Origin: Gammaproteobacteria bacterium
GTDB lineage: Bacteria > Pseudomonadota > Gammaproteobacteria > Burkholderiales > Rhodocyclaceae
Direction: 5' to 3'
Assembly: GCA_018824085.1 (NCBI GenBank)
Contig: JAHJHI010000028.1
Span: forward strand, 62,001-126,000
Length of the DNA stretch: 64,000 bases
Made by a program: the position numbers and the translations under genes
The notes under the pieces: model-generated
The model's input: only the letters and a program-made list of their open reading frames with translations
Database searches by the model: none
Told to the model about the DNA's origin: nothing
In this document: positions 52,394 to 63,699 of the stretch, piece after piece
Layout of the letters: every line of letters starts with the position of its first letter
Numbering within the stretch: position 1 is the first letter of the stretch

Positions 52394-52747
52394 ATGACGC
52401 GGAACGCGATGATCGGCGCCGTTGGCGCGTGGTTGCTTGCGGGCGCATGCGTGGCGCCGCTGCAGGCCGCCGAACCGCTGCATCCGCTGGCCAATCCGTC
52501 GCTGTATGAACAGCAGGGCCATCTGAGCCGCGTCAATACGGCAACCGGTGCCGTCACCATCAGCGGCAAGGTCTACCGCGCCAACGCGCGCACGATCGTG
52601 TTCATCGCCGACGGCAAGGGTGGCATGCGCAAGGGGCTGACCCTCGCGGACATTCCGGAAAACGTCGAAGTGAGCTTCGCGACGGGGGCCGACGGCACCA
52701 TCACGCAGATATTCGCCGGTTCGCTGCTGCTGCCTGTGCCGCGCTGA
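52394..52747 (+). CDS. small exported protein, PilY2-like by position
   Basis: A 117-residue protein. Signal peptide about 1-25 (GAWLLAGACVAPLQA-A). The mature part has GHLSRVNTATGAVTISGKVYRANARTIVF and a closing beta pattern NVEVSFATGADGTITQIF, an OB-like or small beta-barrel look. It occupies the place of pilY2 in Pseudomonas (right after pilY1) and has a similar size; sequence kinship is inferred, not shown. GGGAG lies before the ATG, four bases after the pilY1 stop. It converges with prfC. Confidence 0.65.
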   Translation: MTRNAMIGAVGAWLLAGACVAPLQAAEPLHPLANPSLYEQQGHLSRVNTATGAVTISGKVYRANARTIVFIADGKGGMRKGLTLADIPENVEVSFATGADGTITQIFAGSLLLPVPR

Positions 52748-52774
52748 GTGTGCGGTGGCGGTCAGCGTGCCCGC

Positions 52775-54376
<1,602 letters not shown>

Positions 54377-54434
54377 GTCAGCAGGTGCAGGGGAGTTGGA
54401 TGGCAGGCGCCGCACCGGGCGGCGCGTGTCGGGT

Positions 54435-55607
54435 TCAGTGCAGATGGACCGGCGGCTGATCCGTGCTTTCGGGCAGTTCCGCGTGCACCGGCTGGCCGTC
54501 CGGATCCGGATAGAGCGGGGCGCCGCAGTCGTCGCAGTACTCCATCGGCAGGCGGTGCTCGAGCACCAGCGTGTCGACGACGCCGCATTCGCGCAGCACG
54601 CCCTCGATCTCGCTGACGGTGTCGCCCTCATCGTCCTCCGGGCCGAGCAACGCCCACACGACGCCATGCACGATGTCGGCCGAATCCGTCGTCGTGAAGC
54701 CGATGCGGTATTCCTCCAGCTCCTTGTCGTGGAAGGGCGCGATGATGGCGCGCAGCCCGGCTGCGGGAACGTTCAGCGTCGCCTCCAGGAAGGACACCGA
54801 TGCCCGCAGCGAGTACGCACGCGATGCCCGGTCCGCGTCGCGGCACGCTGCGTGATACGCATTGGGCAGCAGCAGTTCGTAGGCACAGCCCGGCATCAGC
54901 GCCGCCGCGACTGCACCTCCCTGGGTGAGCCATTGTGCGGCCACCTGTTCGCGCGACGTGTCGCCTTCCTGCCAGCGGAACAGCGGCTGGCCGCGCGGTG
55001 CCAGCGCAATGCCGACAACATAGCGCGTGTCCGACAGGAAACTCGTCGTCTGCGCCATGGCGTCCGGCGCCAGCTGAAGGTCCTCTCCGGCCTGGGCGGC
55101 AGCGCCGAGATCGTCGGCAAGGTCGCGCGCCTCGACATAGCCGCGCGGCAGCTGGTCGGGGCTGAACAGGAAGTTCGCCAGCGCCAGCCTGACCTTTGCG
55201 CCGAGTACGTGCGCACCCAGCTGGACCTTCAGGCTTTCCAGTACCGGAGCGGGAATCGGGCCGGCCGGAATGGAAAAGCGCGACCACGCAAGCAGCGGTG
55301 CCGCGATCATCACGACATCGAATGCCTGTGCGGCATCGCCGGGCAATCCGCATTCGACGCCGGCTTCGATGAAATCGGCCAGTTCGTCGTAGGCCAGCGG
55401 GTTGTCCTTCCACAGGCTGTCGAGTGCGGCGTTCAGCGTGTCCTCGCCGCGGTCGGCCAGAACGTGGCTGACGGCCTCGCCAAGCTGCGCTTCCCAGTAG
55501 CGATCTTCGACGCGGCTGGCTGATTGGGCCAGTCCGACAGCAAGGCGGGTGAGCCGTGCGGCGTCCTGCGGGAGGCCGCCGCGGCGTGCAAAACGGGTGC
55601 GTTTCAT
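54435..55607 (-). CDS. DUF2863 family protein
   Basis: A 390-residue soluble protein of the DUF2863 family, restricted largely to betaproteobacteria. Features are RLAVGLAQSASRVEDRYWEAQL near the N-terminus, WSRFSIPAGPI, FLFSPDQLPRGYVEARDLADDL (read in parts), and a C-terminal Cys pair YCDDCGAPLYPD that could bind a metal together with nearby residues. Function unknown. ATG 55607 precedes the conserved start. It is upstream of prfC on the same strand and divergent from the M14 peptidase gene. Confidence 0.88.
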   Translation of the reverse strand: MKRTRFARRGGLPQDAARLTRLAVGLAQSASRVEDRYWEAQLGEAVSHVLADRGEDTLNAALDSLWKDNPLAYDELADFIEAGVECGLPGDAAQAFDVVMIAAPLLAWSRFSIPAGPIPAPVLESLKVQLGAHVLGAKVRLALANFLFSPDQLPRGYVEARDLADDLGAAAQAGEDLQLAPDAMAQTTSFLSDTRYVVGIALAPRGQPLFRWQEGDTSREQVAAQWLTQGGAVAAALMPGCAYELLLPNAYHAACRDADRASRAYSLRASVSFLEATLNVPAAGLRAIIAPFHDKELEEYRIGFTTTDSADIVHGVVWALLGPEDDEGDTVSEIEGVLRECGVVDTLVLEHRLPMEYCDDCGAPLYPDPDGQPVHAELPESTDQPPVHLH

Positions 55608-55698
55608 GTTCGGGTCCGGAGTCTGAGGACGGATTCTACCAAGCTGGCGCCGCGAGCCGGCCGATATACTCTTGCGCTGTCCATCGAGGAGTGCATGA

Positions 55699-56826
55699 GT
55701 GATCCGTATCAGCTGCCAGTTCGACAGCGGGGCCATCGAGGTGCTCGAGTGCGTCGACCCCGCGAACATCCGCCTGAACCTGCGCGCCGACACGGCTGCA
55801 GCGTTTCGTCAGTGGTTCCATTTCCGGCTGCAGGGCGCGCGCGGGCAGGCGTGCGTGCTGTCGTTCGAGAACGCCGGCGAGTCCGCCTATCCGGACGGCT
55901 GGGACGGCTATCGTGTGGTCGCGTCCTACGACCGGGTGACCTGGTTCCGGCTACCGGTCGGCCAGTTCGACGGCCGGCGTTACGAATTCCGCGTCACGCC
56001 GGACTTCGACAGCATGTATTTCGCCTACTTCGAACCCTATTCCCAGGAGCGCGACATGCTCTTGCTGGGACGTGCCGACGCGTCGCCGGTGGCGACCGTA
56101 AGCGATCTGGGCCCGACGGTGCAGGGGCGCGACCTCAATCTGGTAACGGTCGGTCGTCCGGGGCCGGACAAGAAGACGGTATGGGTGGTCGCGCGCCAGC
56201 ATCCGGGCGAAACGATGGCCGCCTTCTTCGTCGAAGGCCTGCTGGAGCGTCTGTTCGATACGTCGGATCCGGTGTCGCGCCGCGTGCTCGATCGCGCCTG
56301 CGTGCAGGTGGTGCCGAACATGAATCCGGACGGCTCGGTGCTCGGCAACCTGCGAACAAACGCGGCCGGCGCGAACCTGAACCGGGCGTGGCAGGCGCCG
56401 GACGAGGCGTGCAGTCCCGAGGTCGCCCGGGTGCGCGGGCGCATGCTGGAAACGGGTGTCGACGTGTTCCTCGACATCCACGGCGATGAAAGCCTGCCCT
56501 ATGTGTTTGCCGACGGCTGCTCGATGCTGCCGGACTTTCCGGGCGAGGTGCTTGAGGCAGAGCGCCGCTTCTGCCGGGCGCTCGCCGCGGCAAGCCCGGA
56601 CTTCCAGAGCGTTCATGGCTATGCGCCGGACCGTTTCTCGGACGAGCTGCTGACACTCGCTTCGAAGTGGGTCGGGCAGCATTTCCGCGCGCTGTCGCTC
56701 ACACTGGAAATGCCGTTCAAGGACAACGCCAACCTGCCGGACGGTTTCAACGGCTGGAGCGCTTCGCGCAGCCGGCACCTGGGTGCCGCCACGCTGCTGG
56801 CGCTACTTGATTCGCTCGACGCCTGA
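55699..56826 (+). CDS. M14-family zinc carboxypeptidase (cytosolic carboxypeptidase-like)
   Basis: A 375-residue protein with an N-terminal beta domain (about 1-120, WDGYRVVASYDRVTWFRLPV; the M14 N-domain of cytosolic carboxypeptidases) followed by the catalytic domain. Zinc ligands are His168 and Glu171 (RQHPGET) and His261 (DIHGDE); the catalytic Glu337 is in LTLEMPFKDN; NPDGSVLGNLRTNAAGANLNRAW (read in parts) forms the substrate site. It resembles enzymes that trim C-terminal residues, such as glutamate from proteins or muropeptides; the substrate is unknown. The start is GTG. Its 3' end overlaps the convergent gene by 24 bases. Confidence 0.9.
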   Translation: MIRISCQFDSGAIEVLECVDPANIRLNLRADTAAAFRQWFHFRLQGARGQACVLSFENAGESAYPDGWDGYRVVASYDRVTWFRLPVGQFDGRRYEFRVTPDFDSMYFAYFEPYSQERDMLLLGRADASPVATVSDLGPTVQGRDLNLVTVGRPGPDKKTVWVVARQHPGETMAAFFVEGLLERLFDTSDPVSRRVLDRACVQVVPNMNPDGSVLGNLRTNAAGANLNRAWQAPDEACSPEVARVRGRMLETGVDVFLDIHGDESLPYVFADGCSMLPDFPGEVLEAERRFCRALAAASPDFQSVHGYAPDRFSDELLTLASKWVGQHFRALSLTLEMPFKDNANLPDGFNGWSASRSRHLGAATLLALLDSLDA

Positions 56827-57747
56827 CGCCAGCGTCTGCGCAGCGTGCATGGCGCGATAGGCGGCGCAGTTGTCGAAGAATTCCTGTGTCGTCTTGGGCA
56901 TCGGCACCCGGGCGCGGGTGATGTCGCTCAGCAGCACGCTGCCCTGCGTGATCAGACGCTGCCCCTGTTCGATGTCGATGCGGGACAGCGCACAGGCTTC
57001 ATTGATGCTTGCGCGGAAGGCGTTCAGACGCTCGCCGGCGACGGCAAATCCGGCCCATACGTCGAAGATGTCGGTGTCGGTGCGCAAGGTTTCGGTCTTC
57101 AGGCGTGCCGCATCGGCGTAGGTCCTGACCAGGGTCTCGATGCCGTCAAAACAGGAGATGCCGCCGAAAGTGTTCACCAGCTCGTCGGCGATCAGATCGA
57201 TGTCGCGCATCGTTTGCGCGATCTTGATGTAGCGGCTGTCGTAGAAGGCCTCTATCGGTACCGAAAAGGCCTTGAAGGGCTCGCCCCACATTTCGTCGAT
57301 GCCTTCTTCGCCGCTGCGGTGGCGCACTGTCTTGCCCAGTTCCAGCGCCTCCTGCAGACAGTTGCCGCATTCGCGCATCAGTCCGTTGTCGCTGTCGATC
57401 TCGACGCCGGCGGCCTGCAGTTCGACCAGCTTGGTGAAGATGTCGGTCGCGCGGTTGAACAGCGCACCGGCCAGCATCGCTCCCTTGACGCGCTTGAGTT
57501 CGGGATCGGCTTCGGCCTCCCACGCGAGGCGCGCCTCGTTCAGGCGGGCGCCGGGGATGTTGATGCCGTGCTCGACGTGGTTGAACAGGCGCCGGGTCAA
57601 CGCCTCGATCAGCTTCTTCTTGGCCGACAGCGAGTCCTCGGGCGGCTCGTAGATCTTGATCCAGTAGCCGTAGTAATGCACGCGGTACTCGCCGTTGATC
57701 AGCCGCTTGCAGCCGATCGGATATACGTTTTCCATGTTGCGCTGCAT
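56803..57747 (-). CDS. conserved-looking protein of unknown function
   Basis: A 314-residue protein that I cannot assign to a family. It starts MQRNMENVYPIGCKRLINGEYRVHYYGYWIKIYEPPED (read in parts) and is then almost wholly helical and charged: ALTRRLFNHVEHGINIPGAR, AWEAEADPELKRVKGAMLAGALFNRATDIF, MRECGNCLQEALELGKTVRHR. A C-x-x-C is present (CGNC). There is no signal peptide or membrane segment, so it is cytoplasmic. Codon use looks like that of its neighbours. It is divergent from ugd, with 245 bases between, and overlaps the 3' end of the M14 gene. Confidence 0.72.
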   Translation of the reverse strand: MQRNMENVYPIGCKRLINGEYRVHYYGYWIKIYEPPEDSLSAKKKLIEALTRRLFNHVEHGINIPGARLNEARLAWEAEADPELKRVKGAMLAGALFNRATDIFTKLVELQAAGVEIDSDNGLMRECGNCLQEALELGKTVRHRSGEEGIDEMWGEPFKAFSVPIEAFYDSRYIKIAQTMRDIDLIADELVNTFGGISCFDGIETLVRTYADAARLKTETLRTDTDIFDVWAGFAVAGERLNAFRASINEACALSRIDIEQGQRLITQGSVLLSDITRARVPMPKTTQEFFDNCAAYRAMHAAQTLASGVERIK

Positions 57748-57992
57748 AGTCGCCGCTTTTCCATGTCTTGGAACCATTCCATGGTAGGTGATAAGCGGGG
57801 GCTTGTGCACTGCAGCGTAGGTTCGGGCGTGAGCTGGCCCCTGCGTGCCACGTTGTTTCACAGTGCGCATGAAAAGCCCTCCGATTTTCTGCCAATCGCG
57901 AAACGCTGCGCAGTCTGTCGCCGCGTCTGCGATTAAGATTCGCCCCGTCACGCGCAATGCTGCACCCTTTTATTTCTGGACGGGAACGCCGA

Positions 57993-59315
57993 ATGAAAAT
58001 CACCGTAGTTGGCACGGGCTATGTAGGACTGGTGTCAGGCGCCTGCCTGGCGGAGATGGGCAACGATGTGCTGTGCCTGGACCTTGATCCGGAGAAGATC
58101 CGCATCCTGAAGGACGGCGGCATTCCCATCCACGAGCCGGGACTGGACGCAGTGGTTGCGCGCAACGTCGAGGCGGGGCGGCTGCACTTCACGACGGACG
58201 TTGCCGAAGCGGTGCGCTTCGGCACGATCCAGTTCATCGCGGTGGGCACGCCGCCGGACGAGGACGGCTCGGCGGACCTGCAGTACGTGCTGTCGGCGGC
58301 GCGCAACATCGGCCGCCTGATGACGGACTACAAGGTGGTGGTCGACAAGAGCACGGTGCCGGTGGGCACGGCCGACAAGGTGAAGGCGGCGATCGCGGAA
58401 GAACTCGCCGCGCGCGGTCTCGCGCTTGAGTACGCCGTGGTGTCGAATCCGGAATTCCTGAAGGAAGGCGCGGCGGTCGAGGACTTCATGCGTCCGGACC
58501 GCATCGTCGTCGGCGCCGAGGACGATCGCGCCATTCACCTGATGCGTGCGCTGTATGCGCCGTTCCAGCGCAACCGCGACAAGCTGGTCGTGATGGACGT
58601 GCGCAGCGCGGAGCTGACCAAGTACGCGGCGAACGCCATGCTGGCCACGCGCATCAGCTTCATGAACGAACTGGCGCTGCTCGCCGACCGCATGGGCGCG
58701 GACATCGAAATGGTGCGCCAGGGCATAGGCTCTGACCCGCGCATCGGCTACCACTTCCTGTACTCGGGCTGCGGCTATGGCGGCAGCTGTTTTCCGAAGG
58801 ACGTCAAGGCATTGATCCGCACCGCGCGCGACGCAGGGCAGGGCCTGAAGGTGCTGCAGGCGGTGGAAGACGCGAACGACGCGCAGAAGATGGTGCTGGT
58901 CGACAAGATCGTCGCGAAGTTCGGCGAAGACCTGAGCGGGCGCCGTTTCGCGCTGTGGGGTCTGGCGTTCAAGCCGAACACGGACGACATGCGTGAAGCG
59001 CCGAGCCGGGTCATCATCGGCGAGCTGTTCCGCCGGGGAGCGACGGTCGCCGCCTACGATCCGGTGGCGATGGCGGAGACGAAGCGCATCTTCGGCGACG
59101 AGCCGCGCATCGACTACGCGGAAAACGCGATGGACACGCTGGAAGGCGCGGACGCGCTGGTGATCGTGACGGAGTGGAAGGAATTCCGCAGTCCGGACTT
59201 CGAACGCATCAAGAGCACGCTCAAGCAGCCGGTCGTGTTCGACGGTCGCAATCTGTACGAACCGGAGGTCCCGCGCGGCTTCGGCATAGAATACTCGGCC
59301 ATCGGACGACGCTGA
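57993..59315 (+). CDS. ugd: UDP-glucose 6-dehydrogenase
   Basis: A 440-residue NAD enzyme that oxidises UDP-glucose to UDP-glucuronate. The N-terminal Rossmann domain begins [22 protein letters not shown]. The catalytic Cys266 is in [14 protein letters not shown]. The C-terminal UDP-binding domain has [19 protein letters not shown]. It supplies uronate sugars for acidic polysaccharides. The epimerase gene starts 10 bases after its stop, making a two-step nucleotide-sugar operon. The 245 bases upstream must hold the promoter. Confidence 0.94.
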   Translation: MKITVVGTGYVGLVSGACLAEMGNDVLCLDLDPEKIRILKDGGIPIHEPGLDAVVARNVEAGRLHFTTDVAEAVRFGTIQFIAVGTPPDEDGSADLQYVLSAARNIGRLMTDYKVVVDKSTVPVGTADKVKAAIAEELAARGLALEYAVVSNPEFLKEGAAVEDFMRPDRIVVGAEDDRAIHLMRALYAPFQRNRDKLVVMDVRSAELTKYAANAMLATRISFMNELALLADRMGADIEMVRQGIGSDPRIGYHFLYSGCGYGGSCFPKDVKALIRTARDAGQGLKVLQAVEDANDAQKMVLVDKIVAKFGEDLSGRRFALWGLAFKPNTDDMREAPSRVIIGELFRRGATVAAYDPVAMAETKRIFGDEPRIDYAENAMDTLEGADALVIVTEWKEFRSPDFERIKSTLKQPVVFDGRNLYEPEVPRGFGIEYSAIGRR

Positions 59316-59325
59316 AATCCCGCGC

Positions 59326-60333
59326 ATGAAAGTACTGCTTACCGGTGCTGCCGGCTTCATCGGCATGCACGTCGCACTGCGTCTGCTTGAGCGCGGAGAC
59401 GAGGTTGTCGGGCTCGACAACCTCAATGACTATTACGACGTGCAGCTCAAGCTGGACCGTCTGGCCCGGCTCACGCCGCACGACGCATTCCGCTTCGTGC
59501 GGATCGATGTCGCCGACCGCGCCGCGATGGCGGCGCTGTTCGACGAGGAAGGCTTCGACCGTGTCGTGCACCTGGCCGCACAGGCCGGTGTGCGTTATTC
59601 GCTGAAGAACCCCGACGCCTATGTCGACGCCAACATCGTCGGCTTCATGAACATTCTTGAGGGCTGCCGGCACGGCGCGGTCAAGCATCTCGTCTACGCC
59701 AGCAGTTCCAGCGTCTACGGCGGCAACACGAAGATGCCGTTCTCCGAGGCCGACAGCGTGGACCATCCGGTCAGCATCTACGCGGCGACGAAGAAGGCCA
59801 ACGAACTGATGGCCCACACCTACAGCCATCTGTACGCCCTGCCCACGACCGGCCTGCGCTTCTTCACGGTCTACGGGCCGTGGGGGCGCCCGGACATGGC
59901 GCTGTTCCTGTTTACGCGCGCGATGCTCGAAGGGCGCGCCATTGATGTATTCAATCGTGGCGACATGCTGCGCGACTTCACCTATATCGACGACATCGTC
60001 GAAGGCGTCATCCGCACGCTGGACCGTGCGGCAGAGCCGGATGCCGCGTTCGATGCGCAGGCGCCTCATCCGGGTCGCTCGCAGGCACCGTACCAGGTGT
60101 TCAACATCGGCAATCAGGGGCCGGTGAAACTGATGGATTTCATTCAGGCGATCGAACGGGCGCTTGGCATCGAGGCGCAGAAAAACCTGTTGCCGATGCA
60201 GCCCGGCGACGTGCCCGCGACCTATGCGGACGTGTCGGCGCTGACCGAATGGACCGGCTTCACGCCGCGCACCGAAGTCATTGAAGGTGTCACGAATTTC
60301 GTGCGCTGGTATCGCGACTACTACGGCTGTTGA
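59326..60333 (+). CDS. UDP-glucuronate 4-epimerase-like NAD-dependent epimerase
   Basis: A 335-residue short-chain (extended SDR) enzyme. NAD site [36 protein letters not shown], characteristic of UDP-uronate epimerases; the active site is Ser in [10 protein letters not shown] with Tyr152 and Lys156 (YAATK); [18 protein letters not shown]. It most likely converts UDP-glucuronate to UDP-galacturonate. It follows ugd in an operon. A short hairpin (60340-60356) follows its stop. Confidence 0.92.
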   Translation: MKVLLTGAAGFIGMHVALRLLERGDEVVGLDNLNDYYDVQLKLDRLARLTPHDAFRFVRIDVADRAAMAALFDEEGFDRVVHLAAQAGVRYSLKNPDAYVDANIVGFMNILEGCRHGAVKHLVYASSSSVYGGNTKMPFSEADSVDHPVSIYAATKKANELMAHTYSHLYALPTTGLRFFTVYGPWGRPDMALFLFTRAMLEGRAIDVFNRGDMLRDFTYIDDIVEGVIRTLDRAAEPDAAFDAQAPHPGRSQAPYQVFNIGNQGPVKLMDFIQAIERALGIEAQKNLLPMQPGDVPATYADVSALTEWTGFTPRTEVIEGVTNFVRWYRDYYGC

Positions 60334-60339
60334 GAAGGT

Positions 60340-60359
60340 GCGGGCGCATCGCCCGCTTT
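60340..60359 (+). terminator. short hairpin after the epimerase gene
   Basis: The stem GCGGGCG / CGCCCGC (60340-60346 with 60350-60356), loop CAT, is followed by TTTA. It is located between the convergent epimerase and TonB-like genes. The T-run is short, so efficiency is uncertain. Confidence 0.5.
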
Positions 60360-60371
60360 ATCGCAGCGTGC

Positions 60372-61181
60372 TCACTGCAGCTTGTATTCCACCGGCAGCG
60401 TGAAGCTGAAACTGCGTCGCCCCAGCGAACCCGTGAAGGCAGGCAGCTTCAGCTTGCGCGCCGCTCCCAGAGCCGAGTCATCGATGACCTTGTGGCCACT
60501 CGATTGCACCAGCGACACCTTGACCAGTTCTCCATTGGCGAACTCGAACAGCAACTGCAGGTTGCCCTGCAGTCCGCGCATCTGTGCGACGCGCGGATAG
60601 CGTTTTGCCGACTCGAATGCGCGTGATATCTCTCGGCCGAAACTGCTGATCAGCGCGTCGACGTTCTCGGCCGGCGCCGTCACGGCCGGCTGCGGCGGTG
60701 CCGGCGCGGGAGCCGGCGGCGCGGGTGGGGCCGGTGCCGGCGGCGCGGGTGGTGGCGGTGGCGCGTCGATCGGCGGCAGTGGCGACGGGGGCGGTTGCAC
60801 CGGCACCACCGGTTCGGCAGGCGCCGCCGGGGCGGGCGGCGCGGCGATGACCGGTGGCGCCGGACGCGGCACCGGCTTCTTCGGCTGAGGCACCGGTTTG
60901 GGCGGCGGTGGAGGCGGCGGCGGTTCGACCGGTTTCGGTGGTGGTGGCGGAGGCTCGACCGGCTTGGGCGGCGGCGGTGGAGGCGGCGGTTCGATCATGC
61001 GCACGTCGACGCGGATGTCTTCCATCGGCGGGCGCGGCACATAGACGGAGACGCGCCACAGCACGAAGGCATGCACGAGGATGGAGCCGATGATGGCGCT
61101 TGCCCAAAGCCATGAGCGGAATCTCGAAAAATCCCGGAAATATGCGATGTAGGGCGGACGAAGTAAGGACGTTGGCGTCAT
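60372..61181 (-). CDS. proline-rich TonB-like energy transducer
   Basis: A 269-residue protein. An N-terminal membrane helix spans about 25-48 (WASAIIGSILVHAFVLWRVSVYV). Residues about 66-172 are very rich in proline, with repeated PPPPP and PVEPPPPPPKPV units, enough to span the periplasm. The C-terminal domain (about 180-269) has EISRAFESAKRYPRVAQMRGLQGNLQLLFEF (read in parts) and LVKVSLVQSSGHKVIDDSALGAARKL, the TonB/TolA-type fold. No exbB or exbD is adjacent. It probably couples inner-membrane energy to an outer-membrane receptor, or acts as an orphan periplasm-spanning linker. Confidence 0.85.
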   Translation of the reverse strand: MTPTSLLRPPYIAYFRDFSRFRSWLWASAIIGSILVHAFVLWRVSVYVPRPPMEDIRVDVRMIEPPPPPPPPKPVEPPPPPPKPVEPPPPPPPPKPVPQPKKPVPRPAPPVIAAPPAPAAPAEPVVPVQPPPSPLPPIDAPPPPPAPPAPAPPAPPAPAPAPPQPAVTAPAENVDALISSFGREISRAFESAKRYPRVAQMRGLQGNLQLLFEFANGELVKVSLVQSSGHKVIDDSALGAARKLKLPAFTGSLGRRSFSFTLPVEYKLQ

Positions 61182-61249
61182 CAGCTGCTGGGAGGCGTGC
61201 CCGGACGAGTGGTTTTTTTGAGTGAGGCTGGGCAGCGGCCGACTTTACT

Positions 61250-62635
61250 TCAATTGGCCGCACTTGTGCCGGTACGGGAGCGCAGGACGACGAGCAGAAC
61301 GAGCGTGATCAGCACACCCGCCAATGCCGTCGACACCAGCGTCGCGAGCCAGAATCCCGACACACCCATGGGGCTGGAAAGCGCCGCAAGACCGGTCCAG
61401 GGCATGCCGTGGAACGCCAGAACGTAACCCGATGTCACGCCGAAACCCCAGAAGCATGCGGCGTGCGCGAGCATCGGCGCGACCGTGATCTTGAAACCTC
61501 TGAGCGCGAATGACGCCAGCGTCTGCACGGAATCGGCGACGACGAACAGCACGACTAAGGGCATGAGCGAGGCCGCAATCGCCTGGACGGCTGCATCCTG
61601 GCTATAGATGATCGGGAGATAATCCCGGCAAATCCACAGGATTATCCCGGCTGCCGTCGATGTTGCACCGGCGATCGCCAGACCGGTGAGGGCACTCAGG
61701 CGGGCGCGCAGCGCGTCGTGCGCGCCGACCGCCTGACCGACCTTGATCATCGTGCCGCTGCCCAGCGCCAGGGGCAGCATGAAGCACACGCCGTTCAGAT
61801 TGGCGATGATGCGGTGGCCGGCCACCGCATCCGCACCCAGGCGTGCGACGAAGATCGCGATCAGCGTGAAGCTGGAAATGCCGATGAAGCTGGACAGGCC
61901 CATCGGCCCGCCCAGGCGCAGCAATTCCCGCTGTGCCCAGGCGCGTGGTGCCTGCCAGTCCGACAGGGCGTTGATGCGCGTCATGCGACGTGAGCGCACC
62001 AGATACGCAACGCCGAGCGCCGCCGACAGCCAGTTCACGACCAGCGTCGACAGGCCGCAGCCGAGCGCGCCGAGCGCGGGGCCGAATGCACCGGTCGTCA
62101 GCGCCCACGCGAGCGGAACATGAACGCTGACGCAGACGAGCATGATGACCATGACGGGTCTCGGCGCACCGATGCCGTTCATCAACGCCTGGAAAGCGCG
62201 GAACAGCAGCGCACCCGGCAGCGCGCATGCGAGCGCGAGCAGATAGGCGCGGGTCTTCTGCTCCACTTGCGGATCGAGTTCCGCCAGCGCCAGCAGAGGG
62301 CCGGGCAGCACAAGCAGCAGCACGCCCGGCAACGCGAGGAACAGTGCCATCCAGACGGCCTGCTGGAAGGCCGGCGCGATGTCCTCGTCGTGGCCGGCGC
62401 CCACGTGGTGCGCGATGATGGGCGCTGCGGCATGCAGCACGCCGACGAGCGCCATGGCGACCGATACGAACAGCCCGCCGCCGACGGCCACGGCGGCCAG
62501 ATCCGCGGTGGAATGGTGACCGGTGATCAGCGTGTCCGCGACATGGGTGCCGATGCCGGCGAGCTGCGATATGAAGATCGGCGTGGCGAGCGACAGGATG
62601 CCGCGGGCGATGACGCCGGCGGCCGGGCGGCTCAC
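61250..62635 (-). CDS. MATE family multidrug/toxin efflux protein
   Basis: A 461-residue membrane protein with 12 helices and the MATE pattern: [30 protein letters not shown] (read in parts), [26 protein letters not shown] and [21 protein letters not shown]. It exports cationic compounds by Na+ or H+ antiport. The GTG start overlaps the pyrD stop (GTGA), so it is translated from the same mRNA; the functional link to pyrimidine synthesis is unclear. Substrates cannot be predicted. Confidence 0.9.
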   Translation of the reverse strand: MSRPAAGVIARGILSLATPIFISQLAGIGTHVADTLITGHHSTADLAAVAVGGGLFVSVAMALVGVLHAAAPIIAHHVGAGHDEDIAPAFQQAVWMALFLALPGVLLLVLPGPLLALAELDPQVEQKTRAYLLALACALPGALLFRAFQALMNGIGAPRPVMVIMLVCVSVHVPLAWALTTGAFGPALGALGCGLSTLVVNWLSAALGVAYLVRSRRMTRINALSDWQAPRAWAQRELLRLGGPMGLSSFIGISSFTLIAIFVARLGADAVAGHRIIANLNGVCFMLPLALGSGTMIKVGQAVGAHDALRARLSALTGLAIAGATSTAAGIILWICRDYLPIIYSQDAAVQAIAASLMPLVVLFVVADSVQTLASFALRGFKITVAPMLAHAACFWGFGVTSGYVLAFHGMPWTGLAALSSPMGVSGFWLATLVSTALAGVLITLVLLVVLRSRTGTSAAN

Positions 62636-63648
62636 CGCGTGGCGAGCGCGGCCGCCGCGTCGCTTACCAGCGCAGGACCGCGATAGATCAGGCCGCTGTA
62701 GAGCTGCACGAGCGACGCACCGGCGTCGCGCTTCGCACGCGCGTGCCCGCCTTCGGTGATGCCGCCGACTCCGATCAGCGCGACCCGGCCGGCAAGGCGC
62801 GCCGACAGCGCGCGCAGCACCGTGGTGGATGCGTCGCGCACCGGCGCACCAGACAACCCGCCCGCTTCACTGCCGTGCCGCAGGCCTTCGACACCGTTGC
62901 GCGACAGCGTGGTGTTGGTGGCGATCAGCGCATCGATGCGGTGGCGCACCGCCGCGTCGGCGATCGCCTCGATCTGCGCATCGTCCAGATCAGGTGCGAT
63001 CTTCAGCGCAAGCGGTACCGTACGCCCGCTGTCGGCGTCCAGCGTGCGCCGCGCCGCGTCGAGTGCGCCGAGCAGGGCGTCGAGCTCGTCGGCGCCCTGC
63101 AGCTGGCGCAGATTTTTCGTGTTCGGACTGGAAATATTGACGGTGATGTAGCTCGCGTACGGATGCGCCCCGCGCAGGCCGATCAGGTAGTCATCGACGG
63201 CGCGTTCGATCGGCGTGTCCGCGTTCTTGCCGATATTGATGCCCAGGATGCCGCCGTCACGCACGAAGTGCGAGCGCCTGACGTTGTCGATAAGCGTCGG
63301 CAATCCAAGATTGTTGAACCCCATGCGGTTGATGATGGCCTGCGCTTCGGGCAGGCGGAACATGCGCGGCTTCGGGTTGCCTGGCTGGGGTCGTGGCGTG
63401 ACGGTGCCGATCTCGATGAAACCGAAGCCGAGGCGCGCGAGGCCGTCTATCGCTGCGCCGTTCTTGTCCAGACCGGCCGCCAGGCCGACCGGATTCGGAA
63501 AGTCGAGACCCATGCAGCGTACCGGATTGGCGGCGATGCGCCGCGCCGGCAGCAGGTGACCGGCGCGGGCGAGGGCGCCAAGCGTCAGTTCGTGGGCGTG
63601 TTCGGCGTCGAGCGAAAACAGCAGGGGACGGATCAGCGGGTAGAGCAT
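62632..63648 (-). CDS. pyrD: dihydroorotate dehydrogenase (quinone), class 2
   Basis: A 338-residue flavoenzyme that oxidises dihydroorotate to orotate with quinone, on the inner membrane. Class 2 features are an N-terminal helix ([20 protein letters not shown]), the FMN-barrel [35 protein letters not shown] and the catalytic serine in [14 protein letters not shown] (Ser173/174). The C-terminal phosphate site is [16 protein letters not shown]. It is downstream of the arginyl/leucyl-transferase gene (51 bases) and overlaps the MATE gene. Confidence 0.95.
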   Translation of the reverse strand: MLYPLIRPLLFSLDAEHAHELTLGALARAGHLLPARRIAANPVRCMGLDFPNPVGLAAGLDKNGAAIDGLARLGFGFIEIGTVTPRPQPGNPKPRMFRLPEAQAIINRMGFNNLGLPTLIDNVRRSHFVRDGGILGINIGKNADTPIERAVDDYLIGLRGAHPYASYITVNISSPNTKNLRQLQGADELDALLGALDAARRTLDADSGRTVPLALKIAPDLDDAQIEAIADAAVRHRIDALIATNTTLSRNGVEGLRHGSEAGGLSGAPVRDASTTVLRALSARLAGRVALIGVGGITEGGHARAKRDAGASLVQLYSGLIYRGPALVSDAAAALATR

Positions 63649-63699
63649 GGGGTGTTCCGGAGCGGGCGCCGCACGCTGCGCGCGGCAAAGGCGCGCAGA

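Noticed and set aside
60660-61020. GGCGG/GGTGG repeats looking like a tandem or CRISPR-like array
   Set aside because: They encode the Pro-rich spacer of the TonB-like protein in frame. Units are irregular, and there are no spacers of constant length.
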